Of a stretch of DNA of 60,019 bases, positions 25,963-35,217 are shown in pieces. The position numbers and the translations under genes were made by a program. The stretch comes from Nitrososphaeraceae archaeon. GTDB taxonomy: Archaea; Thermoproteota; Nitrososphaeria; Nitrososphaerales; Nitrososphaeraceae. The notes below the pieces were generated by a model. That model was not told the DNA's origin. It searched no databases and saw nothing but the letters and a program-made list of their open reading frames with translations. How positions within the stretch are numbered: position 1 is the first letter of the stretch; each line of letters starts with the position of its first letter. The stretch spans positions 1-60,019 of the forward strand of contig QCWD01000002.1 of the NCBI GenBank assembly GCA_013114725.1. The letters run 5' to 3'.

Positions 25963-26234
25963 TAGTGCTTGGCATCCTCCTTAGTTGCTGGAAATTTATT
26001 ATGTTTGTTATTCTCACTGTATCTGAAACAAACATAAAAGATTACGCCTGTAACAACAGCACCTACTATAAATGCACTCACCATAAGTTTGTAAAACAAT
26101 TGCCAGACAGCTACTCTTCTGTTTAAAAATTCAGGGACTTCTTCTTGTCCAAAAGCTAACTGTATTACTAAACTAAGTAGTGGTACAACCAATATTGGCA
26201 TAAAAATAGCAAACAATATGTATTTTTGATTCAT
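25962..26234 (-). CDS. Small two-span membrane subunit at the head of the oxidase operon
   Basis: About 90 aa from MNQKYILFAIF at 26234 (GTG at 26243 is in frame). Two membrane helices, about residues 4-28 and 44-67, flank a short external loop (GQEEVPEFLNRRVAVWQ), and a basic/polar tail follows. Its position, and overlap of its last base with the coxB ATG, suggest it supplies the transmembrane hairpin region that is fused to CoxII elsewhere (inference), or is a small accessory subunit. Confidence 0.7.
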   Translation of the reverse strand: MNQKYILFAIFMPILVVPLLSLVIQLAFGQEEVPEFLNRRVAVWQLFYKLMVSAFIVGAVVTGVIFYVCFRYSENNKHNKFPATKEDAKH

Positions 26235-26304
26235 TACTACCACTTATTTTAGCTGAAAATGATTACTTTTCTTATTTAAGGTTTTTGAATTTTAATACTT
26301 ACAT

Positions 26305-26931
26305 TTATTCGTGAAGATATCTTTTTGAACTCATAAAATTCACTCCAGATAATGACCAGTAGCCGTGATCGTTTTTTAGGATGGTCAAAGCTGCATTACG
26401 CATATGCCAGCTATAAAGAGCGTTTGGAGATAGTTCAAGTATATTTGAAATTGCTGCCTTGATGGGGTCCAGGTGAGTTACTAAAAGAATATTTTTTGAA
26501 TGATGCCGTTCCATGATTTCATCCAATAAATTTTTAATTCTTTCACGTACTGATGAGAAGGATTCGACGTTATGGCTTTCAAGAACTGAATTTTTTTTGT
26601 TTAGATAAAACTCCAAAAAAAGATCACCATGTTTTTCAATTACTTCATCATACTGTGTTCCTGCCAGTGTACCTAAATCTATTTCATAAAGTCTATCATC
26701 AATACTATATTCCATATTAAGGATTTTAGATACAATTTCAGTAGTTTCTATTGTTCGAGTAACGGGACTGCTGATTATTTTGTCAACTGACATATTTTTT
26801 AACAATTCTGCTGTTTCTGAAACTTGTTGTTTGCCCTCTTCAGTCAAATGTGATTCTTTGTACCTTCCAACTAGGATCCTTTTGATATTGTTTTCTGCCT
26901 GTCCATGGCGCATGAAAATAGCTAGGGGCAA
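26305..26931 (-). CDS. Histidine phosphatase (phosphoglycerate mutase-like)
   Basis: 208 aa. The RHG signature (FMRHGQAENN) carries the catalytic His near residue 8. Other family parts are LTEEGKQQVSETAELL, DKIISSPVTRTIETTEIVS, YEIDLGTLAGTQYDEVI, and the second catalytic His in LLVTHLDPIKAA. Substrates of this family range from sugar phosphates to alpha-ribazole phosphate, and cannot be chosen here. The start is TTG at 26931. It is followed on the same strand by the oxidase operon's first gene, about 60 nt away. Confidence 0.88.
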   Translation of the reverse strand: MPLAIFMRHGQAENNIKRILVGRYKESHLTEEGKQQVSETAELLKNMSVDKIISSPVTRTIETTEIVSKILNMEYSIDDRLYEIDLGTLAGTQYDEVIEKHGDLFLEFYLNKKNSVLESHNVESFSSVRERIKNLLDEIMERHHSKNILLVTHLDPIKAAISNILELSPNALYSWHMRNAALTILKNDHGYWSLSGVNFMSSKRYLHE

Positions 26932-27049
26932 TATCTTTTTAAATAAAAGAAACAGAATATTAATTTTATTTACTGTATAACCTGAAATTAAAAAGATAAA
27001 GCTATACTATAAAACTTAATATCTTGTTAATGAATTTAGCTATACTGTA

Positions 27050-27724
27050 ATGAAGATAGGAATTATTGGCGGTACAGGTGGAATGGGGGAAGGATTTGCT
27101 TTGAGATGGTGTACAAATCATGAAATTATTATCGGTTCACGTGACAAGGCCAAAGCTCAAGAAGCCGCGGAAAGATATCACGGTATAGCCAAGGAAGTTT
27201 ATAAAAAAATAAAAGGAAACATCACAGGTGAGGATAACTCGACTTTAGCAAAGAACTCTGATATTTTATTATTGTCTATTCCTTATGAAACAATTAATGA
27301 TACCTGTAGCAAAATAGCAGATGATGTTCGGGAAAGTTGTATTGTAGTATCACCAATCGTTCCTATGACAAGAGTGCCTGAGAAAGGATGGATATATCTT
27401 CCGTTTGAAAATGGGACTAAAACTGCAGCAGAACTTGTAGCAGCCAATTTTAGACCCGGTACAAAAGTTGTGTCCGCGTTTCACACCATATCTGAGGTAA
27501 AACTTAGGGATATCAAATATGATATTGATGGAGACACCTATGTATGTTCTAATGATTTAGATTCTGTAAAGATAATTAATCAATTGATATACGAACTCAG
27601 TTTAAGGCCCATATATCTTGGACAGCTTTCGCTAACATATCAGGCAGAGGTTATGACTCCGATGATTTTAAATGCTGCAAGACGAAACAGGTTAAAACAA
27701 CCAGGATTAAAATTAACAAACTAG
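27050..27724 (+). CDS. npdG: F420H2:NADP+ oxidoreductase
   Basis: 224 aa. It transfers hydride between coenzyme F420 and NADP. The N-terminal dinucleotide fold is MKIGIIGGTGGMGEGFALRW and EIIIGSRDKAKAQEAAERYH. Then come DILLLSIPYETI, VVSPIVPMTRVP, the family's AFHTISEVKLRDI, and the C-terminal LGQLSLTYQAEVMTPMILNA. All are typical of archaeal Fno/NpdG. The ATG follows a TATA-like AAAACTTAATATC region. It is monocistronic. Confidence 0.92.
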   Translation: MKIGIIGGTGGMGEGFALRWCTNHEIIIGSRDKAKAQEAAERYHGIAKEVYKKIKGNITGEDNSTLAKNSDILLLSIPYETINDTCSKIADDVRESCIVVSPIVPMTRVPEKGWIYLPFENGTKTAAELVAANFRPGTKVVSAFHTISEVKLRDIKYDIDGDTYVCSNDLDSVKIINQLIYELSLRPIYLGQLSLTYQAEVMTPMILNAARRNRLKQPGLKLTN

Positions 27725-27830
27725 GAAATCTTTCGTTGAGATATTTTATTTTTTTATTTGATTTGCATAATGCACGAATGACGATGATTTTTGTTTTGGT
27801 TTATGCTAATAGATTTTAAATTGGAGGGTA

Positions 27831-28136
27831 ATGAAAATATCTAATAATAATGTAAATTCTTCAAAAAGGAAAAACGGTGATGACAACAATCCGTTTAGAA
27901 AAAACTGGATGTTCACCATGGGAATTATGTTCTTGGTAATGGCAGTAATTATAGCTCTTAGAAACCTTTATTTTGTAACCACACAACTATCTTTTGAATT
28001 TTATTTGGACAATTATTTCAATAATGAAATAAACAATGAAAAATTTGTTATCGGTATGCTAATATTTGGTGCGATATTGATGTTTTTTGGAAAACGAAGT
28101 AAAAAAAGATATTCCGATCCAGAATCTTTGAAATGA
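27831..28136 (+). CDS. Small two-span membrane protein
   Basis: 101 aa. A polar, Asn/Lys-rich N-terminus (about 25 residues) precedes membrane segments at about residues 28-52 and 75-90 and a basic tail (GKRSKKRYSD). No family is recognised. GGAGGGT a few bases before the ATG is a plausible ribosome binding site. It converges on htpX across a hairpin at 28199-28218. Confidence 0.55.
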   Translation: MKISNNNVNSSKRKNGDDNNPFRKNWMFTMGIMFLVMAVIIALRNLYFVTTQLSFEFYLDNYFNNEINNEKFVIGMLIFGAILMFFGKRSKKRYSDPESLK

Positions 28137-28198
28137 TAATAACAAGTTTTGTCATATATAAATTTATATATTAGTCACATATATATTAAAAATATAAT

Positions 28199-28218
28199 AC
28201 AAATATGTAAATATTTGT
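28199..28218. terminator. Hairpin between convergent genes
   Basis: ACAAATA (28199-28205) pairs with TATTTGT (28212-28218) around 6 nt. It lies in the 115-nt AT-rich spacer between the small membrane protein and htpX. Confidence 0.4.
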
Positions 28219-28251
28219 TATATTTGAAAATTTGAAAATCAAATATAGTAA

Positions 28252-29163
28252 TTAACCGTATTTTTGTAATTCCATTTCTTTTAATTTTTCTATTCGTTTT
28301 TCTACTGGAGGGTGAGTGGATAAAACATTCATTAAAGTACCAGAAGATATGTCGGGTATAATAAAGAAAGCATTCAGACTTTCTGATGCCTTTAAATTTT
28401 TCTCTGGTATAGACTTCATACTACCGCTGATTTTGGCCAGTGCATCTGCAAGTTTTAATGGCTTTCCAGTCAGTTGTGCAGAATTTCTATCAGCAACATA
28501 TTCTCTATAGCGAGATATTGCCCTAATGATTAAAAAACTGATTACCCATGTTATTAGACCAACTACAATGATAAGTCCTATTCCTGCATTATTGTTATCT
28601 CGTGTATTTCGTCGTCCATAAAGAGTAGAAAAAGTACCAAACCTCACAAGATACATAGCCATAGTCGAAAAAATACTTGCAAGTGTTAAAACTAAAACAT
28701 CTCTGCTTTTGATGTGAGATAGCTCATGTCCAATTACTCCTTCAAGTTCTTGGTCATCTAAAAGAGACATCAAGGACGTAGAAACAGCTACTATAGAGCT
28801 GGAATGATTTTTGCCTGTGGCAAAAGCATTAGGAACTGGTGAATTCATTATAGCAATTTTTGGTTTTGGAAGGTTTGCTACCTTGCATAGGTTTTCTACT
28901 AGTATGTGTAATTTGGGATTTTGTTCTTTTGACACCACCTTTGCTCCAGAACTCCATAAAACTATACGGTCAGAAAAATACCATTGTGATAGCATCATAA
29001 TAACAGACACGATCATTGTTGGAAAAAAGCCAAAACCAAAGTACAAAAGAACTGAAATAAAGACAACATATAATGCACCCATTATGAGATAACATATGAA
29101 CATTCTAGTTACAAGGCCATGGTCTTGTTGAAACTGGTACGGTTTGTTTGGAAGCGATGACAA
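28252..29163 (-). CDS. htpX: HtpX-like membrane zinc metalloprotease (M48)
   Basis: 303 aa. Two N-terminal membrane helices (about 15-55), then the M48 catalytic motif HELSHIKSRD (HExxH near residue 145) with upstream NSPVPNAFATGKNHSS. Two more membrane segments follow (LTLASIFSTMAMYLV, then IGLIIVVGLITWVISFLII), and the third zinc ligand region is YREYVADRNSAQLTG. HtpX proteins degrade misfolded membrane proteins. The C-terminal LSTHPPVEKRIEKLK is also typical. The start is TTG at 29163. Confidence 0.92.
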   Translation of the reverse strand: MSSLPNKPYQFQQDHGLVTRMFICYLIMGALYVVFISVLLYFGFGFFPTMIVSVIMMLSQWYFSDRIVLWSSGAKVVSKEQNPKLHILVENLCKVANLPKPKIAIMNSPVPNAFATGKNHSSSIVAVSTSLMSLLDDQELEGVIGHELSHIKSRDVLVLTLASIFSTMAMYLVRFGTFSTLYGRRNTRDNNNAGIGLIIVVGLITWVISFLIIRAISRYREYVADRNSAQLTGKPLKLADALAKISGSMKSIPEKNLKASESLNAFFIIPDISSGTLMNVLSTHPPVEKRIEKLKEMELQKYG

Positions 29164-29209
29164 TTGATTTTATGGCATAATATATATAAAAAGATGAATT
29201 AATATCTAT

Positions 29210-30391
29210 CTATCTTTTATTCATAAAACTTTCCATTTTATTCATTGCATTTTCTAAAATTTCTTCATGTGGTAAATACACTATTCGAAAATGATTTGAA
29301 CCAAATGTGTGTCCAAACCCAGAACCATGAACAGTCAGAATGCCTGTATTGTTTAGTAGATCCAGAACAAAATCTTTGTCATTTTTCCATCTTGTTCCAA
29401 GGTCTATTTTTGGAAATACGTAAAAAGCGCCTCGTGGCAGATTACAGGTAATTCCATTAATCGCATTTAATCTTTTTACAATATAGTCACGTCTATTTTT
29501 TAATTTGTGTACCATCTGTGGGATATGTTCCTGTGGACCGCGCAATGCCTCTACTGCAGCAATTTGAACTGGAAGATTTGTAGATATACGGACCCTAGCC
29601 AGTTTGGGAATATTTACTCGAAGATCGTCTAATTCTTTGCAATTGCTGTTCATACAAATGTAGCCACATCGCCACCCAGTCATTAGATATACTTTAGAAA
29701 ATCCGTTCAGCAAAATTATAGGCAAATCCTTGGACAATTTTCCAATACCAGAAAATGTGTCATCAAAAACTATTTTATCGTAAATTTCATCACAAATAAT
29801 GTAGAGGTTGTGCTCTGCTGCAATATCTATTATCTGCTGAAGGCTTTTTGCATCAAATACTTCACCAGTTGGATTATTTGGATTTAAAATACATATTGCT
29901 CTTGATTTTGGGGATAGTTTTGACCTTAGGTAGTCAATATCCGGTTTTCCATCATCTTGGATTTTAAACTCTGCTACCGTTCCACCATAAAATTTTACGT
30001 AGGAGGCATATGGTGGATAATGCGGTCCGGGCATAAGAATCTCTGAACCTGGTTCAACAATAGAAGCCATAGTCATGTCCAGACCTTCTGACACTCCGTT
30101 TGTAACTAAAATATCGTTAATATCAAGTGCAAGTCCTTTCTTTTCTTCTTTTTCTTTTATTGCAGCTCTAAGTTCTGGAAGTCCTTCAGAATCTGTATAA
30201 TAGTTTTCATCATTTCTAACTGCGTTTATTAATGCATTTTTTATGTGTTCTGGGGTTTTGAAATCAAATTGTACCGGGTCACCAATGTTTAGGTAAATCA
30301 GTTCTTTTCCAGTTTTTTGATATTCTCGTGCATATTGAATTATATCACGGATTGCGTATTCTACTTGCCTAGTTCTGTCAGAAATTTTCAT
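29210..30391 (-). CDS. PLP-dependent aminotransferase, class I (aspartate/alanine type)
   Basis: 393 aa, fold type I. The substrate and cofactor motifs are YLNIGDPVQFDFKTPEHI, NPNNPTGEVFDAKSLQQI, ICDEIYDKIVFDD, and the PLP lysine in LLNGFSKVYLMTGWRCGY (near residue 231). The C-terminal Arg motif is NHFRIVYLPHEE. It is similar to archaeal AspC/AlaA-like enzymes that make or break alanine and aspartate; the exact amino acid is not decidable. Monocistronic. Confidence 0.9.
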   Translation of the reverse strand: MKISDRTRQVEYAIRDIIQYAREYQKTGKELIYLNIGDPVQFDFKTPEHIKNALINAVRNDENYYTDSEGLPELRAAIKEKEEKKGLALDINDILVTNGVSEGLDMTMASIVEPGSEILMPGPHYPPYASYVKFYGGTVAEFKIQDDGKPDIDYLRSKLSPKSRAICILNPNNPTGEVFDAKSLQQIIDIAAEHNLYIICDEIYDKIVFDDTFSGIGKLSKDLPIILLNGFSKVYLMTGWRCGYICMNSNCKELDDLRVNIPKLARVRISTNLPVQIAAVEALRGPQEHIPQMVHKLKNRRDYIVKRLNAINGITCNLPRGAFYVFPKIDLGTRWKNDKDFVLDLLNNTGILTVHGSGFGHTFGSNHFRIVYLPHEEILENAMNKMESFMNKR

Positions 30392-30529
30392 GAATGTAAT
30401 AACACAATAATATATGAGGATAGCCTAGATAATCGTTATGTCTGTTTGTTATTATTTTGTTTAATGTTTGGTGTCTGTTATGTGTATCTGTGTAGTTATA
30501 TTGGTTAGATTGATTTTAAACTCGGATTA

Positions 30530-30548
30530 CCCCCCCCCTCTCTCTCTT
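30530..30548. repeat. C9 tract followed by a (TC)n tract
   Basis: Nine C residues (30530-30538) run into TCTCTCTCTCTT at the left edge of IS copy 2. This is very unlike the AT-rich surroundings. It may be a slippage-prone scar of insertion, and its length may be uncertain in sequencing. Confidence 0.7.
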
Positions 30549-31243
30549 AACGAAAGATCTTTAGCTGTGAATGTCTTATCTCTAATAGAGGATCAGATTC
30601 AATAGAAACAGAACGTCCAAAGTAGTAGTAATGTATTCTTTATATCTATATTTTTTGGGTTCAAGTTTAAGAAATACCAATAAAGCACTATCTATTTTCA
30701 CAGGTCAGAAAAGAAGTTACGTGTCTGTATGAAATTGGATACAACGTGTTGGTACATACCATGCATACAGGAGGAAAAGAGTATCTGCATTTATCAATGA
30801 TAATTTTTGTCAAAAAAGATTGGCTGGAAACACTACTATCTGTGGATTGCTACCAAACCAGTAAATCATTCTATCCTCGGAATCTTTTAACTAAAGATCT
30901 GAGCGTAGAAATATGCTAGTTGCATGGAAATTTATTGAATCATTGATTAGCAAGTATAGACATCATCCAGTCTACTCTGATGGTGGTACCTGGTATCCAG
31001 AGGCCTGCATTGCACTGTGACTAAAAAACCATCTGCATTCATCTTATGAAAAAATATCATAGAGAGTCAACCAGTATTTCAAGATCTTGATTGAAAATTT
31101 CGATGATTATTATCATTGTGTTAAAAAATAACATTATTTGGTACACATATACAATTATATATCATTCTATGTTCCAACATACAACGATACATTAAAGGAT
31201 TATTTCACTCCAAAATCAGGAGGTAAAGAGATTATCTTAACTT
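30549..31243 (+). mobile_element. Degenerate IS6-like insertion sequence, copy 2
   Basis: About 695 bp in the opposite orientation to copy 1. The left end reads AACGAAAGATCTTTAGCTGT, matching copy 1's outer end. The body includes [15 protein letters not shown]-frame debris and, in the transposase frame, YRHHPVYSDGGTWYPEACIA followed by stops (TGA for Gly, TAG for the catalytic Glu, TAA). The segment near 30820-30915 is almost identical to copy 1, including its frameshift and stop. Confidence 0.8.
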
Positions 31244-31333
31244 AAAATTGCAATTTTATCTATACACTAATGAAATAACACCAATATATTAACAAGCTTA
31301 AAATTTAGATGTAGAGAAAATATAGTTTTAACA

Positions 31334-31681
31334 TTGTCCAAGATAAAAATAAAAAGTAAGAATAAAGAAAAATGTGTAATTATTATATCTACATTTCCCA
31401 GTAAAAATATAATAGAATCAAAGATTAATGATATGATAATAACAAAAAAAATATGCGCTTGTATAAGTTACTTCAAAATAAGATCTTTTTATAGTTGGGA
31501 AAACAAAATTGAAAATCATGATGAAATGATGGTGTTATTTAAAACCACAAAAACAAATTCAGAAAAATTAAAAAAAGAAATAAAGACGATTCATCCATAC
31601 GAAGTACCTGAAATAATAGAATTGGTTGCGTCTGATGTTGAAAATACGTATATGAAATGGATGATAGAGTCTATGAAATGA
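31334..31681 (+). CDS. cutA: CutA1-like divalent-cation tolerance protein
   Basis: 115 aa. It matches the trimeric CutA1 fold: CVIIISTFPSKNIIESKIND, the middle KKICACISYFKIRSFYSWEN, MMVLFKTTKTNSEKLKKEI and the highly typical HPYEVPEIIELV. The family binds copper and other ions, but its cellular job is not settled. The start is TTG at 31334. It is convergent with pelota, 14 nt apart. Confidence 0.9.
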   Translation: MSKIKIKSKNKEKCVIIISTFPSKNIIESKINDMIITKKICACISYFKIRSFYSWENKIENHDEMMVLFKTTKTNSEKLKKEIKTIHPYEVPEIIELVASDVENTYMKWMIESMK

Positions 31682-31695
31682 CATTGTTATTGAGA

Positions 31696-32766
31696 TTATC
31701 GCAATTGATAACGAAGCAATGCTATAATCCCTCCCAAAGAAGAAACTCGCAGTCCAATATCGGTACTAGAATCCACAGCGTATATTTTGGCTCCAAATTT
31801 TTCTGCAGTATTTAATAAAGAGATCAAAGATTCCTCGTCAACATTTTTAAGAACGTTATCAGAAAAAATGATTGATTCTACCGCATTTAACAAGACAGAG
31901 CTCGAAACGTCATTAAATCCAATAGAGAATTTCTCTTCATTTCTATTCACATAAAATAATAATTTATCAATTAAAGATGATACTATTGAAATTTTGCTTG
32001 AACTTAGAACTTCTTTTAATTGTGACGACCTGAGAAATAAAAAAATTCCATCCTCTCCTCCAGAATCTATCCCTTCAATAATAACAATTTTATTTTTATT
32101 TAAAATAGACTTTTCAATCAGATAATTTGAAAGACGTCTTTTTGTTTCTCCCGGTCCGAAGATAATAATTTCATGGTCAGCATCTTGAAGTTGTGAGGAA
32201 ATAGAATAAGAAATACTATTGAAATAACTTTCCACACTATGCCCAGATTTTGTTGATTCAGCATAGTACTTTCCACTTTTTCCTGAATAGATATTAGGTA
32301 TGATCTGAAGATGTGTTCCAGACAATTTAGCAACGGATGACTCATTTTGATCAATAGAAATAAGAATATAATTTCCAGAATCTTTAGAATTTAAAATATT
32401 TAATTCAAATGTATTCCATTTTCTTTTTTTTTCGAGTATAAAATGAGTTCCTGGGTTAATCATTATAGAATGATTTGTACCTTTTGAAACTAAATCATTA
32501 TTGGAATCAATAATTATTCCTGAAACTCGTAATTTATCAATCGAATTATCAAGATTTATTTTGTCTACTTTAAGAGAAATTTTTATATGAATTCTTTCTC
32601 TATCAGGACGTGAGTATTCTTTATCGTATTTAATAACACGAGTTGTATTAGAAACTATAATATCACCAGGTTCTATAATTCTTCTTAATGCAAAAAGATC
32701 GTCAGGTTCTTGGGGAACTATATGGTATGCTTTTCCCGAAAAACCAAGTGTTTCTTTACTTATCAT
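31696..32766 (-). CDS. pelA: Pelota (Dom34) mRNA surveillance factor
   Basis: 356 aa. An eRF1-like protein that rescues stalled ribosomes together with an aIF1-alpha/Hbs1-type GTPase and ABCE1. Domain 1 (residues about 1-130) is Sm-like, with EPDDLFALRRIIEPGDIIVS and RERIHIKISLKVDKI. The central domain has EIIIFGPGETKRRLSNYLIE, and the C-terminal domain has AEKFGAKIYAVDSSTDIGLR and LGGIIALLRYQLR. It lacks the GGQ motif, as Pelota should. The upstream small gene ends 13 nt before it. Confidence 0.92.
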   Translation of the reverse strand: MISKETLGFSGKAYHIVPQEPDDLFALRRIIEPGDIIVSNTTRVIKYDKEYSRPDRERIHIKISLKVDKINLDNSIDKLRVSGIIIDSNNDLVSKGTNHSIMINPGTHFILEKKRKWNTFELNILNSKDSGNYILISIDQNESSVAKLSGTHLQIIPNIYSGKSGKYYAESTKSGHSVESYFNSISYSISSQLQDADHEIIIFGPGETKRRLSNYLIEKSILNKNKIVIIEGIDSGGEDGIFLFLRSSQLKEVLSSSKISIVSSLIDKLLFYVNRNEEKFSIGFNDVSSSVLLNAVESIIFSDNVLKNVDEESLISLLNTAEKFGAKIYAVDSSTDIGLRVSSLGGIIALLRYQLR

Positions 32767-32779
32767 TTACAAGAAATAT

Positions 32780-33238
32780 TTACGTGTTAATTTTAGAATC
32801 AGAATAATTTTTTTCTTTTGTATTGATCTTGACATCCTTATCTAAGACTTGTTTCTGTGAATTTTTTAAATAGTCCTCAACCCATTCACGTGTAAGGACA
32901 CCAGATTCAACTAGATTTACCAAAGCGTTAGCTGATGCTGTACCTTGGACCCTGCCGGATTTCTTACGAACCTGTCTCCACTTTAGTTGTGTGTTTCCGC
33001 TTTTTGACGAATAGAGTATTCCCAATACATCCTTGGCATTAACAAAGGTCATCTCCCTTATTCTTTTCAAGGTTACCTTATCTACGGCTTCAATGTAAAT
33101 TGCTCCAGGTCCTTCTTCCCTTTCTGGAAAAACGTCAAAATCATGAAAATAACTATCAGGAATAAATGATCTGCATGTACTAACAATAATAAATTTTCTA
33201 AAGCTTTCTAATGAAGATGTGGTATTAATATTTACCAA
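32780..33238 (-). CDS. Conserved-looking protein of unknown function upstream of pelota
   Basis: 152 aa, soluble. It has an acidic stretch (FDVFPEREEGPGAIYIEAVD), a basic centre (KSGNTQLKWRQVRKKSGR) and a helical C-terminus (LVNLVESGVLTREWVEDYLK). No known motif is recognised. A TTG at 33238 is used as start. It is tightly placed before pelota (13 nt), so a shared transcript is likely; a link to translation or RNA is only suggested by that and the basic patch. Confidence 0.6.
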   Translation of the reverse strand: MVNINTTSSLESFRKFIIVSTCRSFIPDSYFHDFDVFPEREEGPGAIYIEAVDKVTLKRIREMTFVNAKDVLGILYSSKSGNTQLKWRQVRKKSGRVQGTASANALVNLVESGVLTREWVEDYLKNSQKQVLDKDVKINTKEKNYSDSKINT

Positions 33239-33309
33239 GTTAATTTTAAATTTATTTAGTTATTTATCAAGGTTATGAATAATTATTTTTACCCAGATTT
33301 GAAAGGAAA

Positions 33310-33660
33310 TTAGGTGTAAACACTACCATAATCTACTTTCTTTATTTCAATCGAAACTTTATCTCCTACCTTTATTCCCATATCTTCGTAATCTTTCATA
33401 CTAATTTTAAATGTTGGGCCATCAGACTGCATAGCACCTCCCATTCCACCGGAAAACATCTTTGAAATATCACCCATTGCTTTTGGTAAATTTTTCATTA
33501 AATCATCAGGAGATGTAAATGTCATAACATTTGGTCCAAATGGATTGAATTTTTTCTCAGAACTTGATTTATAGTCATTTGGGTCTGTAAACGAAATTAA
33601 AACATAAGGACCTCCATCACCAGCAGCCTCTATTCTAGAAGCAATAAACTCTTTTTTCAT
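33310..33660 (-). CDS. Unknown protein with arcadin-1-like layout
   Basis: About 116 aa from MKKEFIASRIEAAGDGGPY at 33660 (the frame extends nine codons upstream). It has an N-terminal beta segment (YVLISFTDPNDYKSSSEKKF), a Met/Gly-rich linker (ISKMFSGGMGGAMQ) and a C-terminal strand pair TFKISMKDYEDMGIKVGDKV. The plan of beta strands, flexible linker and VGDKVSIEI ending resembles crenarchaeal arcadin-1, a partner of crenactin. The resemblance is loose and no crenactin is in the window. Confidence 0.45.
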   Translation of the reverse strand: MKKEFIASRIEAAGDGGPYVLISFTDPNDYKSSSEKKFNPFGPNVMTFTSPDDLMKNLPKAMGDISKMFSGGMGGAMQSDGPTFKISMKDYEDMGIKVGDKVSIEIKKVDYGSVYT

Positions 33661-33726
33661 TACAAAGTATATACTATTATATTTCAATTTATAATTTTGG
33701 TTTTAATAAAATTAAATTGAAATAAA

Positions 33727-35217
33727 TCAGTTGTCTGTTATTTCATCTATAAATGCGACACTATTGAGTTTAGAAAAGGTTAGGTCTATCTCAGCACCAT
33801 CATTCATTAACTTTTTCAAATATTTTCCGGAATTTTTATCAGACCACCACATATCACCAAATTCAGAAACAAGAATTGTTTCTAGTTCTTTTGCCCTGAC
33901 TGCTGCTATTAAATAGCTGGGAACGTACATTACAGATTCTGGTAGTATATGATGGAGCATCCAATATTCTCCAGGTAAATCAATATTAGTAAATTTTTTT
34001 ACAAGTTTGTTATACAGTGAATTGGTTTTCTTTATTGACAAATGCTGCTTCCAGAATTCCATTTTCATCAAAGAGTTGGCTGCATAGAATGTAACAAAAA
34101 ATAATTCCATAAAATTAGTTCGTTGTTGAAGTTTTTCAAAAAAAACGTTGTCGATTTTAGTTGTAGAAAGAATGGATTTTAAATAAATTGGATTTTTGGT
34201 AAGACGTTCCATTAAAATGGAAAATATTTCTGCTACACCCATAGGTAAAAAATATTTATTCCAATAATCTAGGTCGGGAGCAATTGATGAAGCATGCATA
34301 GCATGTCCTGATTCATGAAAACAGCTTTGAATGTCAAAATAAGGATTTTCGCTCTTGTAGAGTATTCGTATATCGGTTGGAATTTTTACAAAAAAACATA
34401 TCGGTGAGGGATATTTGTTGGGTCTATCAACATTATCAAAAGAAATTCTTGAGAGATTAAAATTCATAGATTTGAGAATTTTTTTCACTTCAACTATTGG
34501 ATTTATTTTATGAAAAATATTTTCATAGTCAGCAAAAATTTTATTTCTAAAAAAATAAAAATCATCATGATATTCTGCAGCCCTGTTTAAGATTAAGTTT
34601 GAGAAAAAATCTAGTTTTTCGATAAAAGGTTTTCGTGCTTTTAAACCTAAACGTTGAACGAATTGATAAAGTTGGTTGTATGAAAATTTTTCATCAAAAA
34701 GGTATCCCTTTAGAGGATCAAGATCTAGATGTTCAAAAAATTGATTCTTGCGACTGAATTTTTCATATACATTAGAGATTTTTTTGAATCTGAAATCAAT
34801 ATACGGTGCAATATGATTTGTCTTTATGATAAATTCATCAAATACTTCTTTCCTGAAATTAGAACTATTCTCATAATTATTAAATTGTCTCCAATTACTC
34901 CAGTTTACATATTTGTCTTTAAATTTGTGTTTTTTTGTCATAATTTTTTTATTTCTAGTAATATGTAAATTAATTTCTAGGTTTTTGGTATATGAGTTAG
35001 CATATGTTTCCAATATATTAGTAATAAGCGATTTAGGTGTATCTTCAGAACAATATTCTTTTAAAAACAATTGTGTGTTTTCCATACGAAGAAAAGATAG
35101 TTTTTTTAAAATGTTAATATTAAAATTTAAACCGGCGTATTGTTTGTACTGCTGGTCCGTTTCGGCTATGTAAATATTTTCGTCTAAATTACACCAATAT
35201 TTATACAAATTAAACAC
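33727..35217 (-). CDS. M3-like zinc metallopeptidase (oligoendopeptidase)
   Basis: 496 aa, almost all helical, with HESGHAMHAS at about residue 302, the HExxH zinc site of gluzincins. A probable third ligand Glu lies downstream in VAEIFSILMERL. The N-terminal part (EYCSEDTPKSLITNILETYA) and the C-terminal helix bundle fit M3/oligoendopeptidase F but are divergent and shorter than the usual 560-600 aa. No signal peptide, so it is cytoplasmic peptide turnover. It sits in a minus-strand gene row between the sulfurtransferase and the arcadin-like gene. Confidence 0.75.
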   Translation of the reverse strand: MFNLYKYWCNLDENIYIAETDQQYKQYAGLNFNINILKKLSFLRMENTQLFLKEYCSEDTPKSLITNILETYANSYTKNLEINLHITRNKKIMTKKHKFKDKYVNWSNWRQFNNYENSSNFRKEVFDEFIIKTNHIAPYIDFRFKKISNVYEKFSRKNQFFEHLDLDPLKGYLFDEKFSYNQLYQFVQRLGLKARKPFIEKLDFFSNLILNRAAEYHDDFYFFRNKIFADYENIFHKINPIVEVKKILKSMNFNLSRISFDNVDRPNKYPSPICFFVKIPTDIRILYKSENPYFDIQSCFHESGHAMHASSIAPDLDYWNKYFLPMGVAEIFSILMERLTKNPIYLKSILSTTKIDNVFFEKLQQRTNFMELFFVTFYAANSLMKMEFWKQHLSIKKTNSLYNKLVKKFTNIDLPGEYWMLHHILPESVMYVPSYLIAAVRAKELETILVSEFGDMWWSDKNSGKYLKKLMNDGAEIDLTFSKLNSVAFIDEITDN

